Below, in pieces: positions 46,409 to 54,637 of a stretch of 64,000 bases of DNA. Origin of the DNA: Candidatus Omnitrophota bacterium (GTDB lineage Bacteria; Hinthialibacterota; Hinthialibacteria; Hinthialibacterales; JAKPRU01); contig JAKQSI010000045.1 in assembly GCA_029570205.1 (NCBI GenBank), positions 31,498 through 95,497 on the forward strand. The letters run 5' to 3'. The notes below the pieces were generated by a model, which saw nothing but the letters and a program-made list of their open reading frames with translations, had not been told where the DNA came from and searched no databases. The position numbers were made by a program, and so were the translations under genes. The first letter of the stretch is position 1; every line of letters begins with the position of its first letter.

Positions 46409-47161
46409 CTATCGTGACGCGAACAAGAAATACCAGGACATCAGTAACGGTCCTGAGATCTGAATCCGCTTGCCGTTCCGCAGTGTCTCGGTGTAGGTCC
46501 CCATTCCGCCGCCGTTCGGTTTCGGCAAATCCATATCGATCTCGAATGGAAGCGACTGAAATTCAGTATAGCCTTTGGCTGCAAACCGTTCGTGAATGCG
46601 GGGAATGGACCAGATATTGTAGGGTCGGATGGTGTATCCACCGCCTTTCAGGGGATCTGTGTAGTCGTTGATTTCCACTTTGGCGTCGACATTTCCGTCG
46701 AAAAATAGAGAGTTGGCGGCAAACCATTTGGGACGGAGATTCGTCACAGCGTCAATCAGGGCCTGGATATCGTTCAGTACCATGATGGTCTGCACACTGA
46801 AAATTCCGTCCACATTGCCGAGAAGATCCGGGTTGGGATTGTAGCAGTCTCCCTGAATCAATCGGCAGCGGTCTTCCAGATGATCGTCATGGAAACGCCG
46901 GTTGCCATATTCGACGAGTTCAGGATTCAGTTCTACGCCGGTAAATCGGATGTCGGGGTGTTTTCCGGCCATGTAATGGATCACCGCGCCGGCCCCCGCG
47001 CCAAAATCGACCAGGTGATGTCCCGGCTTCATCAGTTGTTTTTTATCAAGAAAATCGCAGAAAAAGACGGTGCTTCGTTTGGGGATGTCGAATTGACGTT
47101 TTGCATAATTCCAATTGTTCTCTCCCAATTGTTCAAATGTCGCACGAGGCTGATTGGGCAT
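46409..47161 (-). CDS. SAM-dependent methyltransferase
   Basis: 250 residues, class I Rossmann fold: VDFGAGAGAVIHYM is the SAM-binding glycine motif, GVELNPELVEYG the acidic motif after strand 2 and IQGDCYNP the following one. There is no clue to its acceptor, but the operon place (after the peptidase-like and before the amidotransferase gene) suggests N- or O-methylation of the glycan, as PtmH is thought to do in Campylobacter. AAGGA nine bases before ATG 47161. Confidence 0.82.
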   Translation of the reverse strand: MPNQPRATFEQLGENNWNYAKRQFDIPKRSTVFFCDFLDKKQLMKPGHHLVDFGAGAGAVIHYMAGKHPDIRFTGVELNPELVEYGNRRFHDDHLEDRCRLIQGDCYNPNPDLLGNVDGIFSVQTIMVLNDIQALIDAVTNLRPKWFAANSLFFDGNVDAKVEINDYTDPLKGGGYTIRPYNIWSIPRIHERFAAKGYTEFQSLPFEIDMDLPKPNGGGMGTYTETLRNGKRIQISGPLLMSWYFLFASR

Positions 47162-47190
47162 GGAACGGCATCCTTTCCGATTGAGCGGAC

Positions 47191-48573
47191 CTACTTGGAG
47201 AAACGCAGAATCCCCCGATCTTTCTCGCGTGGCGGACGGGGTTGTTTCTCCAACAAATCGAGTTCCGCAAGTTTGTTTAAAAAGTCCCGGACGAAAAAGA
47301 AATCCAGGTCCAGTTCATCCGAGATGTCCATTACCGACCGCTCGCCGTCGATGAGTGTCTGGATCTTCTCCAGCTGTCGAGCCTCCTTGCGGTATTTTGC
47401 AGGGTCGACATAGAGGTTGTACTGGTAAAGGTAAAGAGGTCCCTGATAACGGCGGATTGGAACATAGTCGGTTTCAAACACCTCGGTGACACGCATGAGT
47501 ATCCAGGCGCTTTCGACCATGTGATAGACATCCATATTTTCCAGGTTGTCGCTGTCGTAGTGATATTCCCTGTGCATGCCCCGGCTCAATCCGGCGGTGG
47601 GGATAGTAAATCCGGGGCCATTATAGAACATTTCGTCATTACCCCACAGTTGACGGTAGGGGCATTCGATAGAGGTAATCGTGTGCGAGCGAAAGACATT
47701 GCGAAGGATCTTATCCAGGCGGGAGTCGCCTTGCATGGTTTCCTGGAATCCGAGGGCCTCATGGCTGCTCAGCATGTCCAGGTAAATGCCGAAACGGAGT
47801 CGCTCGATATTTTCCTTCGGTGCGCGGGCGAGGTATGCAGCGGCGGCAAAGTATTCGGGTCCGAACAGGAAGCGGTAGGAGAAGGCGCGATTCTCAAGGG
47901 AGTTCAAGTAGTAGTACAGTTCCGAGGCAACCGCGACATTGGCAATCCCATCGCTGACCAGGCCGCGATGGCAAGTATGTGCCATAAGGAAAATCGTGTC
48001 TTCATACCGGCCCGGCAAAAATGCGTCTACGACCTTGAGTGTTCCGTCATTATCAAGTTCCGTCTCGATATCCACCACGTAGTATGGATCGGTGAGATGT
48101 TCCACAAGACGATAGGGAAGGCTGAATCCCCATTCCTCGACATTGTAGCGATAGCCGTTTCGGTAATGATATGGGCTTTCTTCGGGGCGGCTGGGATCGC
48201 TGCAAATATGTTTATCAAGTAGTTCCTCCCGGCTGATTCGTCCTATGCAGGAGACGGAGTGGGTCCACAGTGCAAGCGGCTGGGAATCGAAATCGACGAT
48301 CAAGCGACCTTGTGTATCCATCAGGCGCGCATGTCGGACACGCCAGCATTTCGGAATGCGCCATGTCAGACACACCTCGCCGCTTTTCGCCTCGACGGTC
48401 GAGGCATTCAGCGATTTCTGCAAGTGAGAAACAAACCGATCTGTATCGGGATTCACGGCGGTTCGGTTAAGATACCAGTAATCTTTCACCAGCGCCGTCA
48501 TTCGGGCGCGGTCGACCGGGATTGACGGGGGAAAAGGGTACTTAAAAGTTGAACGCGAGCCGGAATCCTGCAT
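47191..48573 (-). CDS. DUF4910-type aminopeptidase-like protein
   Basis: 460 residues from ATG 48573. Layout as in DUF2172/DUF4910 proteins: an early beta domain (WRIPKCWRVRHARLMDTQG region, 70-95), the M28-like metal site segment LMAHTCHRGLVSDG and later CPYRQLWGNDEMFYNG and REYHYDSDN, then a C-terminal winged-helix part (DISDELDLDFFFVRDFLNKLAELDLL region). These proteins are frequent in surface polysaccharide clusters, including nonulosonate ones, and are presumed zinc peptidases or amidases; activity is not proven. It starts 7 bases after the sulfotransferase stop and 29 bases separate it from the methyltransferase. Confidence 0.82.
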   Translation of the reverse strand: MQDSGSRSTFKYPFPPSIPVDRARMTALVKDYWYLNRTAVNPDTDRFVSHLQKSLNASTVEAKSGEVCLTWRIPKCWRVRHARLMDTQGRLIVDFDSQPLALWTHSVSCIGRISREELLDKHICSDPSRPEESPYHYRNGYRYNVEEWGFSLPYRLVEHLTDPYYVVDIETELDNDGTLKVVDAFLPGRYEDTIFLMAHTCHRGLVSDGIANVAVASELYYYLNSLENRAFSYRFLFGPEYFAAAAYLARAPKENIERLRFGIYLDMLSSHEALGFQETMQGDSRLDKILRNVFRSHTITSIECPYRQLWGNDEMFYNGPGFTIPTAGLSRGMHREYHYDSDNLENMDVYHMVESAWILMRVTEVFETDYVPIRRYQGPLYLYQYNLYVDPAKYRKEARQLEKIQTLIDGERSVMDISDELDLDFFFVRDFLNKLAELDLLEKQPRPPREKDRGILRFSK

Positions 48574-48580
48574 GATATGA

Positions 48581-49873
48581 TTATCCTGATGTTTTTTGCG
48601 ATATCCCTTGTCGCAGTTTATCGAACAGATCGGGGAAGAGAAAACTTCCCTCGATGATTTCGGAAAACACGTTCTCCAATTCATCTTTCCGAGCGTTCAG
48701 CAATTGCTCGCGAATTGTTTCTTTAGACATCTCCACTGTTGTGTGAAGGGGATTGTTCGGGAGAATGTCCAGGGTCCACGCGGCAAGGTCGCTCTCGGCC
48801 ACACGTGGCGGTGAAAGCAACAGGGACCGTGTAAAGCACCGTTCGGCGATATCGGGGGAATAATCAAGAAGCGACATTTCGGGTCCGCAAATCGTCTCAA
48901 TCAAAGCAATTTCCTGTGGGGACAAAACCCTCCTCCATTTATCGACCGAACTGGGATCAAACTGTTGTTTTCCTTCGCCGCAGGAGGTATTTTGTTTCCA
49001 GGGTTGTCCCTTTCCGTCGACATATAAAGCGGGGTCGACCATTGTGGGAGCGAAGTCAATTCCGAGAAACTTGCAAATTGCTGTTGCTGTCCGGTTCGGC
49101 TCGGTTACGAGATCCTCATAACGGATACAGAACACGCGGTTATCGAGGAGAGCGTTCGGCTGCCGGTATTTCCAGGCCAAGGCGGTGAGTTTCCGCCATT
49201 GCCGGGCCAGAAACAGCCAGGGATACCGGGGCGGGCAGACATTTTTCGAGCCGCAGACCGCTCGCGGGTCGCGGATAATCTGAATAAACTTTGCAGTCGG
49301 CACGCCTCGGGCTATGCCCGGAATAAACTCATCTGCCCAAACCTCTTTGAAACCGATGATTGATCCCCTGCCCTTCGCCTGATATCGGCGGATCAATTCC
49401 AGCATGGAGCCGAATATCTCGGTGTATGTTGCTCCAGCGATTTCATGCAGGTGGGGCATCAGTTTCGGCGAGTACGGTTCTCCATAAGTGCGAATTCTCT
49501 TCCGCAGGGCATCCAGCCCGCTCTCATCGAACGGGAGGTCCAGAGAAGAGTCCTGAATCCGTCGAAACAGGGCGATTCCGGACGGTGAGAAATAGTAGTC
49601 CGACAGGGGATAGTCCGGATTGGAGTCGGGCATGGACAGAGCCGCGAGTTGACTCCGAAAGGTCTTGAAAAACGGGAGATAGGGATCGGATGCAAGGACA
49701 ATCTGCGGGTGCGCATTCAGCATACGTCCCAACAGGGTAGTCCCGGAACGAAACATTCCGCTGATGAAAAGAGGAGTTGTGGACAAGTCGGTCGTTCCTC
49801 TGGCGCCGGATATCAGGGAGCTGTGTGTGGTGACCTCGCTTTTCGCTTTGAGTTGCTTCCCGGACCGGAACAA
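48581..49873 (-). CDS. Sulfotransferase
   Basis: 430 residues. The PAPS 5'-phosphosulfate loop is FISGMFRSGTTLLGRML (36-52) and the 3'-phosphate motif is IIRDPRAVCGSK; the segment IRYEDLVTEP is also typical. It should move sulfate from PAPS to a hydroxyl or amine on the glycan or a protein. It is the first gene of the minus-strand arm. Start uncertain: the best is TTG 49873, as no in-frame ATG lies upstream of the PAPS loop. PAPS synthesis genes are not in the window. Confidence 0.82.
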   Translation of the reverse strand: MFRSGKQLKAKSEVTTHSSLISGARGTTDLSTTPLFISGMFRSGTTLLGRMLNAHPQIVLASDPYLPFFKTFRSQLAALSMPDSNPDYPLSDYYFSPSGIALFRRIQDSSLDLPFDESGLDALRKRIRTYGEPYSPKLMPHLHEIAGATYTEIFGSMLELIRRYQAKGRGSIIGFKEVWADEFIPGIARGVPTAKFIQIIRDPRAVCGSKNVCPPRYPWLFLARQWRKLTALAWKYRQPNALLDNRVFCIRYEDLVTEPNRTATAICKFLGIDFAPTMVDPALYVDGKGQPWKQNTSCGEGKQQFDPSSVDKWRRVLSPQEIALIETICGPEMSLLDYSPDIAERCFTRSLLLSPPRVAESDLAAWTLDILPNNPLHTTVEMSKETIREQLLNARKDELENVFSEIIEGSFLFPDLFDKLRQGISQKTSG

Positions 49874-50099
49874 CGCATCTGCAAAAGAAAAAACATATCA
49901 AACTCAGTTTAACGAGGGTATTCTATCCCCGACATCCGGTCCGGTCAAATGGTTTATGCTCTATGGTTTATGGGTTGCCGGTGTCAGGCGGTGGATTTGC
50001 CGTTCTTTTCCGTACGACCCGGATTGGACGGCATTCTATTCAAGCCCAGGAGATGCACCTTCCTTCATTCCTTCCAAACTTTTACGGTTCCGCAAAAAG

Positions 50100-50129
50100 T
50101 TGACAAGTTGAACAGGAGAGTTGTAGACA
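50100..50129 (+). promoter_or_regulatory. Possible sigma-70-type promoter of the permease gene
   Basis: A perfect TTGACA at 50100-50105, 18 bases, and TAGACA at 50124-50129, which matches the -10 consensus at only three places. It would start transcription near 50137, ahead of the palindrome. Confidence 0.25.
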
Positions 50130-50190
50130 GAATTGAGAAAAAATGAGGTGGAAACGGGTTGGAACGGGTTGATTGTCGAAAAGGCGCATG

Positions 50191-50210
50191 TTATATTAAG
50201 TGTAATATAA
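50191..50210. promoter_or_regulatory. Operator-like palindrome upstream of the permease
   Basis: TTATATTA (50191-50198) and TAATATAA (50203-50210) form a perfect inverted repeat with a 4-base centre AGTG. In a GC-rich surrounding such an AT-rich 8+8 palindrome is typical of a dimeric regulator's binding site (LacI, GntR or MarR type). Flanking TTGATT (50169-50174) and AATCAA (50209-50214) can extend it. Cognate regulator not in the window. Confidence 0.45.
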
Positions 50211-50417
50211 TCAACAAGTTGAGAGTCGAGCGGCGCAACGGATCAGAGATCGCAGAACGGTGTATTTGCTCGATGAATGGTCGCTTTTGGGCAGGAGCGA
50301 GGAGAGATGTTGGGGAAGGACTCGCCGGGTGTATTCCGACCGGAGTTGCCGGAGCGACTGCCGATCGAGAGAATCCGGTGGTATTTTGATCGGAAAAATA
50401 GAGGAGAGCAATCGGGA

Positions 50418-51437
50418 ATGCAACGGATTTGGAATCGCTTGGGGCCGCTTATCGGCCTGATACTGATCCTGATCATTTTCGGCGCCCTGGAGCCGGGCAA
50501 ATTTCTCAGCGCGCGGAATATCGGCAATGTGATTGCGCAGACTGTAGTAGTCGCCACGGCGGCAGTGGGAATGACCTTTATCATCATCAGCGGCGGGATT
50601 GACCTTTCGGTCGGCTCGCTGATCGCGCTGACCGGGGTTTCCGGCGCGATGATGATGGTCTCGGCGCTCGGAGACGGCTCGATTTTCCTTGGCGTATTGA
50701 TCGCGATGCTGGTGGGATTGCTGGGCGGACTATTTAACGGGGGCGTTATCACACTTGCGGGCTTGCCGCCGTTCATTGTGACGCTGGGGACTTTGGAAAT
50801 TTTTCGAGGGACTGCGCTGCAACTGACCAATGGCCTGCCGGTCACCAACCTTCCCCGTGGCTTTGCGGTTCTTGCGAACGCCACGCAGGAAATCGACTTG
50901 GGATTCACCGTGATTGTTCTGCCGTATTCATTCTATTTTCTGGTAGCTTTGGGCGGGATTGCCTGGTTTGTGTTGCGGTACACGGTGTTCGGAGTGGCGG
51001 TGTACGCGGTCGGAAGCAACGAGCGGACCGCGCGTCTCTGTGGGATTCGTGTCAACCGCGTGAAATGCGCGGTGTACATGATCGGCGGTCTGACAGCGGG
51101 GCTTGCAGGGATTCTTCAATCCTCTCGCCTCATTACGGGCCAGTCCACCACCGCACAGGGCCTGGAGCTGGATGTGATCGCGGCGGTGGTGATCGGCGGC
51201 GGCAGCCTGTTGGGAGGAGAAGGGTCCATTCTCGGATCCATTGTCGGAGCTTGGATCATGGGATTCCTGCGGAATGGCTGCAATGTGGTCGGTATTTCGG
51301 CGTTTGTCCAGAGGATCATTATCGGGGCCATTATCATTCTGGCGGTGTTTGTCGATCAGCTTCGCCACCGAACCGATCTGTTCGAGCGATTCCGGCGTCG
51401 CCCGGCAAAGCAAGAGTCCGTTACAGAGCAAAAGTGA
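50418..51437 (+). CDS. RbsC-like sugar ABC transporter permease (orphan)
   Basis: 339 residues from ATG 50418 (GGAGAG about 10 bases upstream; an ATG at 50307 with AGGAG close by is the alternative). Eight to ten membrane helices and the branched-chain/ribose permease signature: GMTFIIISGGIDLSVGSLIALTG (described at residues 45-67), LPPFIVTLGTLEIFRG, ERTARLCGIRVNRVK and VIGGGSLLGGEGSI. RbsC-type subunits move ribose, galactose, xylose or similar sugars together with an ATPase (RbsA) and a binding protein (RbsB). Neither partner is next to it, so it stands alone or the rest lies elsewhere. Confidence 0.9.
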   Translation: MQRIWNRLGPLIGLILILIIFGALEPGKFLSARNIGNVIAQTVVVATAAVGMTFIIISGGIDLSVGSLIALTGVSGAMMMVSALGDGSIFLGVLIAMLVGLLGGLFNGGVITLAGLPPFIVTLGTLEIFRGTALQLTNGLPVTNLPRGFAVLANATQEIDLGFTVIVLPYSFYFLVALGGIAWFVLRYTVFGVAVYAVGSNERTARLCGIRVNRVKCAVYMIGGLTAGLAGILQSSRLITGQSTTAQGLELDVIAAVVIGGGSLLGGEGSILGSIVGAWIMGFLRNGCNVVGISAFVQRIIIGAIIILAVFVDQLRHRTDLFERFRRRPAKQESVTEQK

Positions 51438-51501
51438 GACACTCTTGCCTGGATGCGGGAGATTGGGTAAATTGAAAAATCTTCAAGGAGGTGACAGTAC
51501 T

Positions 51502-51591
51502 GTGGCCAAAGGAAAAAACAAACGAGCGCATCAACTCAGTTGGCGGTCCAAGAAAGCCAATCATAAAAGCCGCCCCTGCAAGGGCAAATAA
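51502..51591 (+). CDS. 29-residue basic protein, candidate bL37-like ribosomal protein
   Basis: A GTG-started gene of 29 codons, read directly. It starts 7 bases after AAGGAGGTGA (51485-51494), an ideal Shine-Dalgarno site, and is followed by a good terminator at 51624-51648, which strongly supports real expression. The peptide (begins MAKGKNKRA, contains WRSKKANH and RPCKGK) has more than ten Lys/Arg and one Cys. The KANH-x-x-RP pattern recalls the short ribosomal protein bL37 described from mycobacteria (KANHGKRP); other tiny ribosomal proteins such as bTHX also start M-x-KG. Family assignment is a guess from pattern memory. It sits 64 bases after the permease stop. Confidence 0.6.
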   Translation: MAKGKNKRAHQLSWRSKKANHKSRPCKGK

Positions 51592-51623
51592 TCCCGCCGA
51601 TTTTATGGGCACTCTCCTCAAGT

Positions 51624-51648
51624 CCGGGCAATTCTGTTCGGTTTTTTT
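51624..51648 (+). terminator. Rho-independent terminator
   Basis: CCGGGCA (51624-51630) pairs with TGTTCGG (51635-51641) through seven pairs, two of them G-T, with a 4-base loop and seven T directly after (51642-51648). It ends the transcript of the 29-residue protein. Confidence 0.75.
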
Positions 51649-51679
51649 ATTTCCATTCCTCTTGTCCGGCGCTGGAAAG

Positions 51680-51792
51680 GTCTGAACCTTGATTCACTTG
51701 ATGAAAGGATGACCCTGATGAAGAAAAATCAAGGCAATCGTTGAATCAAGGAAATCCTGGTTCAGACATTCCGGCAAATTGGGATTCAGATA
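51680..51792. repeat. Dispersed palindromic repeat, copy 2
   Basis: An 88-bp core bounded by GTCTGAACC (51680-51688) and GGTTCAGAC (51759-51767), perfect 9-bp terminal inverted repeats, with an internal block order (GAAAAATCAA, TGAATC, AAATC) shared with the copy at 37107-37193. A further module ending ATTCAGAT follows. It lies between the terminator and the DUF5615 gene. Confidence 0.8.
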
Positions 51793-51846
51793 TTGCTTCA
51801 AGGGCGAGACGCCCGTGCCACGATCTCACGCGGGGCCGGATCGCAA

Positions 51847-52233
51847 CTATACTTCGGGATTCCATATTTTCCCTGACTCGTCTGGTGTTCGGCTGATGCG
51901 AATCCTGCCAACTCGAACTGTCACAAAACAACCGGAGAGACTCTCACCCCGTTGTCTGACCAGTTCAACGACATCTTTGGAAATCTCGTACCGGGCAAGC
52001 GTGGGATATCGGAGAAAGACAACACCCAACGTTCTCCGTCCGTGAGCGTAAACCAGCTGGCCGAAGTCCTTGTCTTCCGTCAGAAGAATTCTCTGTTCTC
52101 GGAGAGCCATTTCCACGACATCGGTATCCTCGGCTCCCCGAACTTGCTCTCCCACGGCCAGCACATCGTGACCCGCTTCACGGAGCGCCATCACAACAGT
52201 GGAATCGCAACATTCATCAGCGAGAAAACGCAT
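51847..52233 (-). CDS. DUF5615 PIN-like protein (toxin-like)
   Basis: 128 residues. PIN-like nuclease fold of the DUF5615/Mut7-C relatives: MRFLADECCD at the start (Asp acidic residue), the DTDVVEMA helix and ILLTEDKDFG (second acidic set). These proteins commonly follow a DUF433 gene and the pair is presumed to be a toxin-antitoxin or RNA-processing module. The start overlaps nothing and lies 12 bases after the DUF433 stop. Activity not proven. Confidence 0.85.
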   Translation of the reverse strand: MRFLADECCDSTVVMALREAGHDVLAVGEQVRGAEDTDVVEMALREQRILLTEDKDFGQLVYAHGRRTLGVVFLRYPTLARYEISKDVVELVRQRGESLSGCFVTVRVGRIRISRTPDESGKIWNPEV

Positions 52234-52245
52234 GAATCATGCCCC

Positions 52246-52488
52246 TTATGGCGTGTTCCCGTGGGCTGTAACAAGAATTTCTTCGTGGGCGAGTGTATCG
52301 GCGGCATAACGGATGGCAGATTGAATGTCCTCCGGCGTGAGCCTCGGATAGGCGTCCAGAAGATCGGCCTGTGTCGCACCTTCGCCGAGCTTGCGCAAGA
52401 TCAGTTCCACCGGGATTCGAGTCCCGCGAATCACCGGTTTCCCCATCATCACCTTCGGATTGATCTCGATGCGGTCGGTGACAATCAT
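52246..52488 (-). CDS. DUF433 protein (antitoxin-like)
   Basis: 80 residues from ATG 52488, GGAG nine bases upstream. Conserved DUF433 parts: RIEINPKVMMGKPVIRGTRIPV followed by the helix LGEGATQADLLDAYPRLTPEDIQ (residues about 4-55), a winged/HTH-like fold. In many genomes it precedes a PIN-like DUF5615 gene and probably neutralises it or regulates the pair. Promoter at 52540-52545 (minus). Confidence 0.88.
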   Translation of the reverse strand: MIVTDRIEINPKVMMGKPVIRGTRIPVELILRKLGEGATQADLLDAYPRLTPEDIQSAIRYAADTLAHEEILVTAHGNTP

Positions 52489-52539
52489 TATAAGTCTCCT
52501 ATTTCGCATTTTCAGAAGGAGTGTCCGATTACCAGGATA

Positions 52540-52545
52540 ATTATA
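52540..52545 (-). promoter_or_regulatory. -10 element of the DUF433/DUF5615 pair
   Basis: On the minus strand, TATAAT (52545-52540) lies 52 bases before the DUF433 start. The -35 region is weak (TGTCGG at 52568-52563, 17 bases away). The -10 overlaps the self-complementary stretch GGATAATTATACC, which could serve as an autoregulation site. Confidence 0.4.
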
Positions 52546-52696
52546 CCATCACGTTCACGCCGCCGACAGTATGGCTTCTGCCAGGCGATGGGCGGCCGCT
52601 GCGCTGACGCACTCCAAGGCACCGAATCGTCTCGACGTTGAAACCGTGCTGCGGTAGCATGGCAGGGCATCTTGGATCTGAGAAAAGGGCGATTCC

Positions 52697-54571
52697 GTGG
52701 GTGAAAAGAACTCGCAGATGTTCGAGGACAATTTCGCCGCTCTCCGGGCGCGGTTCCCCTCGCTTGCCGGGCGGATTGTGTCACCGGCAGAACCCGGCAA
52801 GTGCGTTGTGATTGGAACGCCGTCCGGATTCCCGACTCTGATGGTTCGAACGTCAAGAGGAGAGGATGTGCTCTATCACAGCCGACATGATCCGAGGCGG
52901 GAAGCGATCCGGTGGGCGGAATCGCCCGATATCCGCGAATCCTCCCGGATGATCCTGTTCGGGCTGGGATTCGGATATCATGCCCTGGCTCTCTTGATGG
53001 CAAGGCCGAGGGATTATCTCTGTATTGTCGAACCACGTATGGACGTCCTTCGCGCGGCCATGGAGTGGGTCGATCTGCGACCGATTCTGAACCAACCGAG
53101 TGTTTTACTTTTATGCGGCGAGCCGCCGGAGAACCTGTACCGGGCAATCCTGTCGCGAATGGGGGAGTTTCTTTCGACGGGATTCGATTTCTTCATCCTG
53201 CCGCCCGCCGCCCGCGCCTGTCCCGATGAATTGCTGCAGGTTCAAAGGGAGATGGACCGTGTCAAGGAAGCTTACGATGGAATGCTGCGTCATATAGAAA
53301 CCACGGGGTTACGGACGCAAGAGCATCTTTTCCGCAATATCCCCGCGATGTACCGTGCGTATCCTCCGTCGGTTTTGAAGAATAGGGCTATGGGATGCCC
53401 GGCTCTCATTGTGGCCGCCGGGCCGTCGCTCAACAAGAACATCGACCAGATCGTGTCCGCTGCAGGACACGCGGCGATTTTCTCCGTGGATACCTCCCTG
53501 CGGCTTCTTCGGGCGCGCGGGATCGAGCCGCATTTTGTTGTGACCAAGGATGCATCGGATCTGAATGAACGTCATTTTGAGGGGATTGAGTATCTCGGAA
53601 AGACACTGTTTGTGTTTGACCCGCAAGTGTCGCCGCGCCTCACAGGGAAGTATCAGGGGCCTTCGATTTTCCTACCGCACCGATGCCGTTGTTTGCACCG
53701 GTATCTTCAGGGACGGCATCTGACTGATGATGACATGTTGCCGTTCAGTCAGACGGTGGCATTGGCGGCATTTCACTTAGCCCACCTGATGGGTTGCTCT
53801 CCGATTATCTTTGTCGGATTGGATCTCGCATTTCCACGGGGGGCCGGAAGCAGCCATGCTGCCGGGACGGCCCTGGAGGCGGAGGTTTCGTATACGGCCT
53901 CCGGGGAGATGGTTTACCGAAGACCTGAAGGAGGCGATGCGTACCGGGAACAGGTCGAGATGGTCCGGACCCCCGGAGTGGACGGGGGCATGGTTCCCAC
54001 CAGCCCGATTTTCTACGAGTGCATTCGGTACCTGGAGGGGCTGATTGCCGAAACCGGCGTGCATTGTGTGGATGCCACCGAGGGCGGTGCGCGAATCGAG
54101 GGCACGGAAATCATCCCGTTTTCTGAGGCGCTGGAACGATATCTGCGAGATGAGTGGAATGTGTGGAGTATGCTGGATAGGATTCGCCAAATCTCGCTGC
54201 CGAAGGTCCCCGGTTCGTTGTTCACGGACTTGGCGGGCGTTGTTGAGGACGGAGTGGAGAAATCGCGTCGGGGACTGGAGGCGATCTCCAATGTCTCTGT
54301 CCGGGCTGACTGGGAGGAGGTGGCCTTCCTATTGGGGCGTTTGCAGGCGATTCGGGAGGAAATCGAACAGGGATTCCGATTATATGAGATCCTGGAGCCG
54401 GCCCTGGAACGCCTGTTTGTTACGATCCGAGCGCCGGGATATTTCGCGCTCAAGAGCGATCTTCCATCGCGATTGCGCCTGTTGGATCGTTATGTCCATT
54501 ATTTCAGCGAGATTCACCGAGTGGCGTCGGTGTTCGGTCCGCTGTTGCGGGAGATGGGAGGAAAAGAATAG
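52697..54571 (+). CDS. Maf/DUF115 motility accessory factor, nonulosonate transferase to flagellin
   Basis: 624 residues, GTG start 52697 with AGGG eight bases upstream. The central domain (about 225-400) is DUF115/MAF: CPALIVAAGPSLNKNI, AIFSVDTSLRLLRARGIEPHFVVTKD and, near 370, VGLDLAFP. The N-terminal part (about 40-200) and the C-terminal helices are the usual extra domains of Maf proteins. Maf proteins transfer activated pseudaminic or legionaminic acid to Ser/Thr of flagellin in the cytosol. With the nonulosonate locus 3-15 kb away this fits well; no flagellin gene is in the window, so the acceptor is inferred. Confidence 0.85.
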   Translation: MGEKNSQMFEDNFAALRARFPSLAGRIVSPAEPGKCVVIGTPSGFPTLMVRTSRGEDVLYHSRHDPRREAIRWAESPDIRESSRMILFGLGFGYHALALLMARPRDYLCIVEPRMDVLRAAMEWVDLRPILNQPSVLLLCGEPPENLYRAILSRMGEFLSTGFDFFILPPAARACPDELLQVQREMDRVKEAYDGMLRHIETTGLRTQEHLFRNIPAMYRAYPPSVLKNRAMGCPALIVAAGPSLNKNIDQIVSAAGHAAIFSVDTSLRLLRARGIEPHFVVTKDASDLNERHFEGIEYLGKTLFVFDPQVSPRLTGKYQGPSIFLPHRCRCLHRYLQGRHLTDDDMLPFSQTVALAAFHLAHLMGCSPIIFVGLDLAFPRGAGSSHAAGTALEAEVSYTASGEMVYRRPEGGDAYREQVEMVRTPGVDGGMVPTSPIFYECIRYLEGLIAETGVHCVDATEGGARIEGTEIIPFSEALERYLRDEWNVWSMLDRIRQISLPKVPGSLFTDLAGVVEDGVEKSRRGLEAISNVSVRADWEEVAFLLGRLQAIREEIEQGFRLYEILEPALERLFVTIRAPGYFALKSDLPSRLRLLDRYVHYFSEIHRVASVFGPLLREMGGKE

Positions 54572-54637
54572 TCCGGCTTGACGCTTGCCCTCTTCCGAAG
54601 CAGGATAGTGGCGTGTTTGATTTGGAGTAATAGATCA

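Larger units (their letters stand above)
49874..50417. other. 544-bp divergent regulatory region
   Basis: Between the sulfotransferase (minus) and the permease start (plus) I see no gene I can support. It holds an inverted pair CCGGACCGG (49860-49868, at the gene start) and CCGGTCCGG (49936-49944), a possible plus-strand promoter (TTGACA 50100-50105 and TAGACA 50124-50129) and the palindrome at 50191-50210. An open frame from 50277 continues into the permease and could give a longer N-terminus. Confidence 0.4.
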
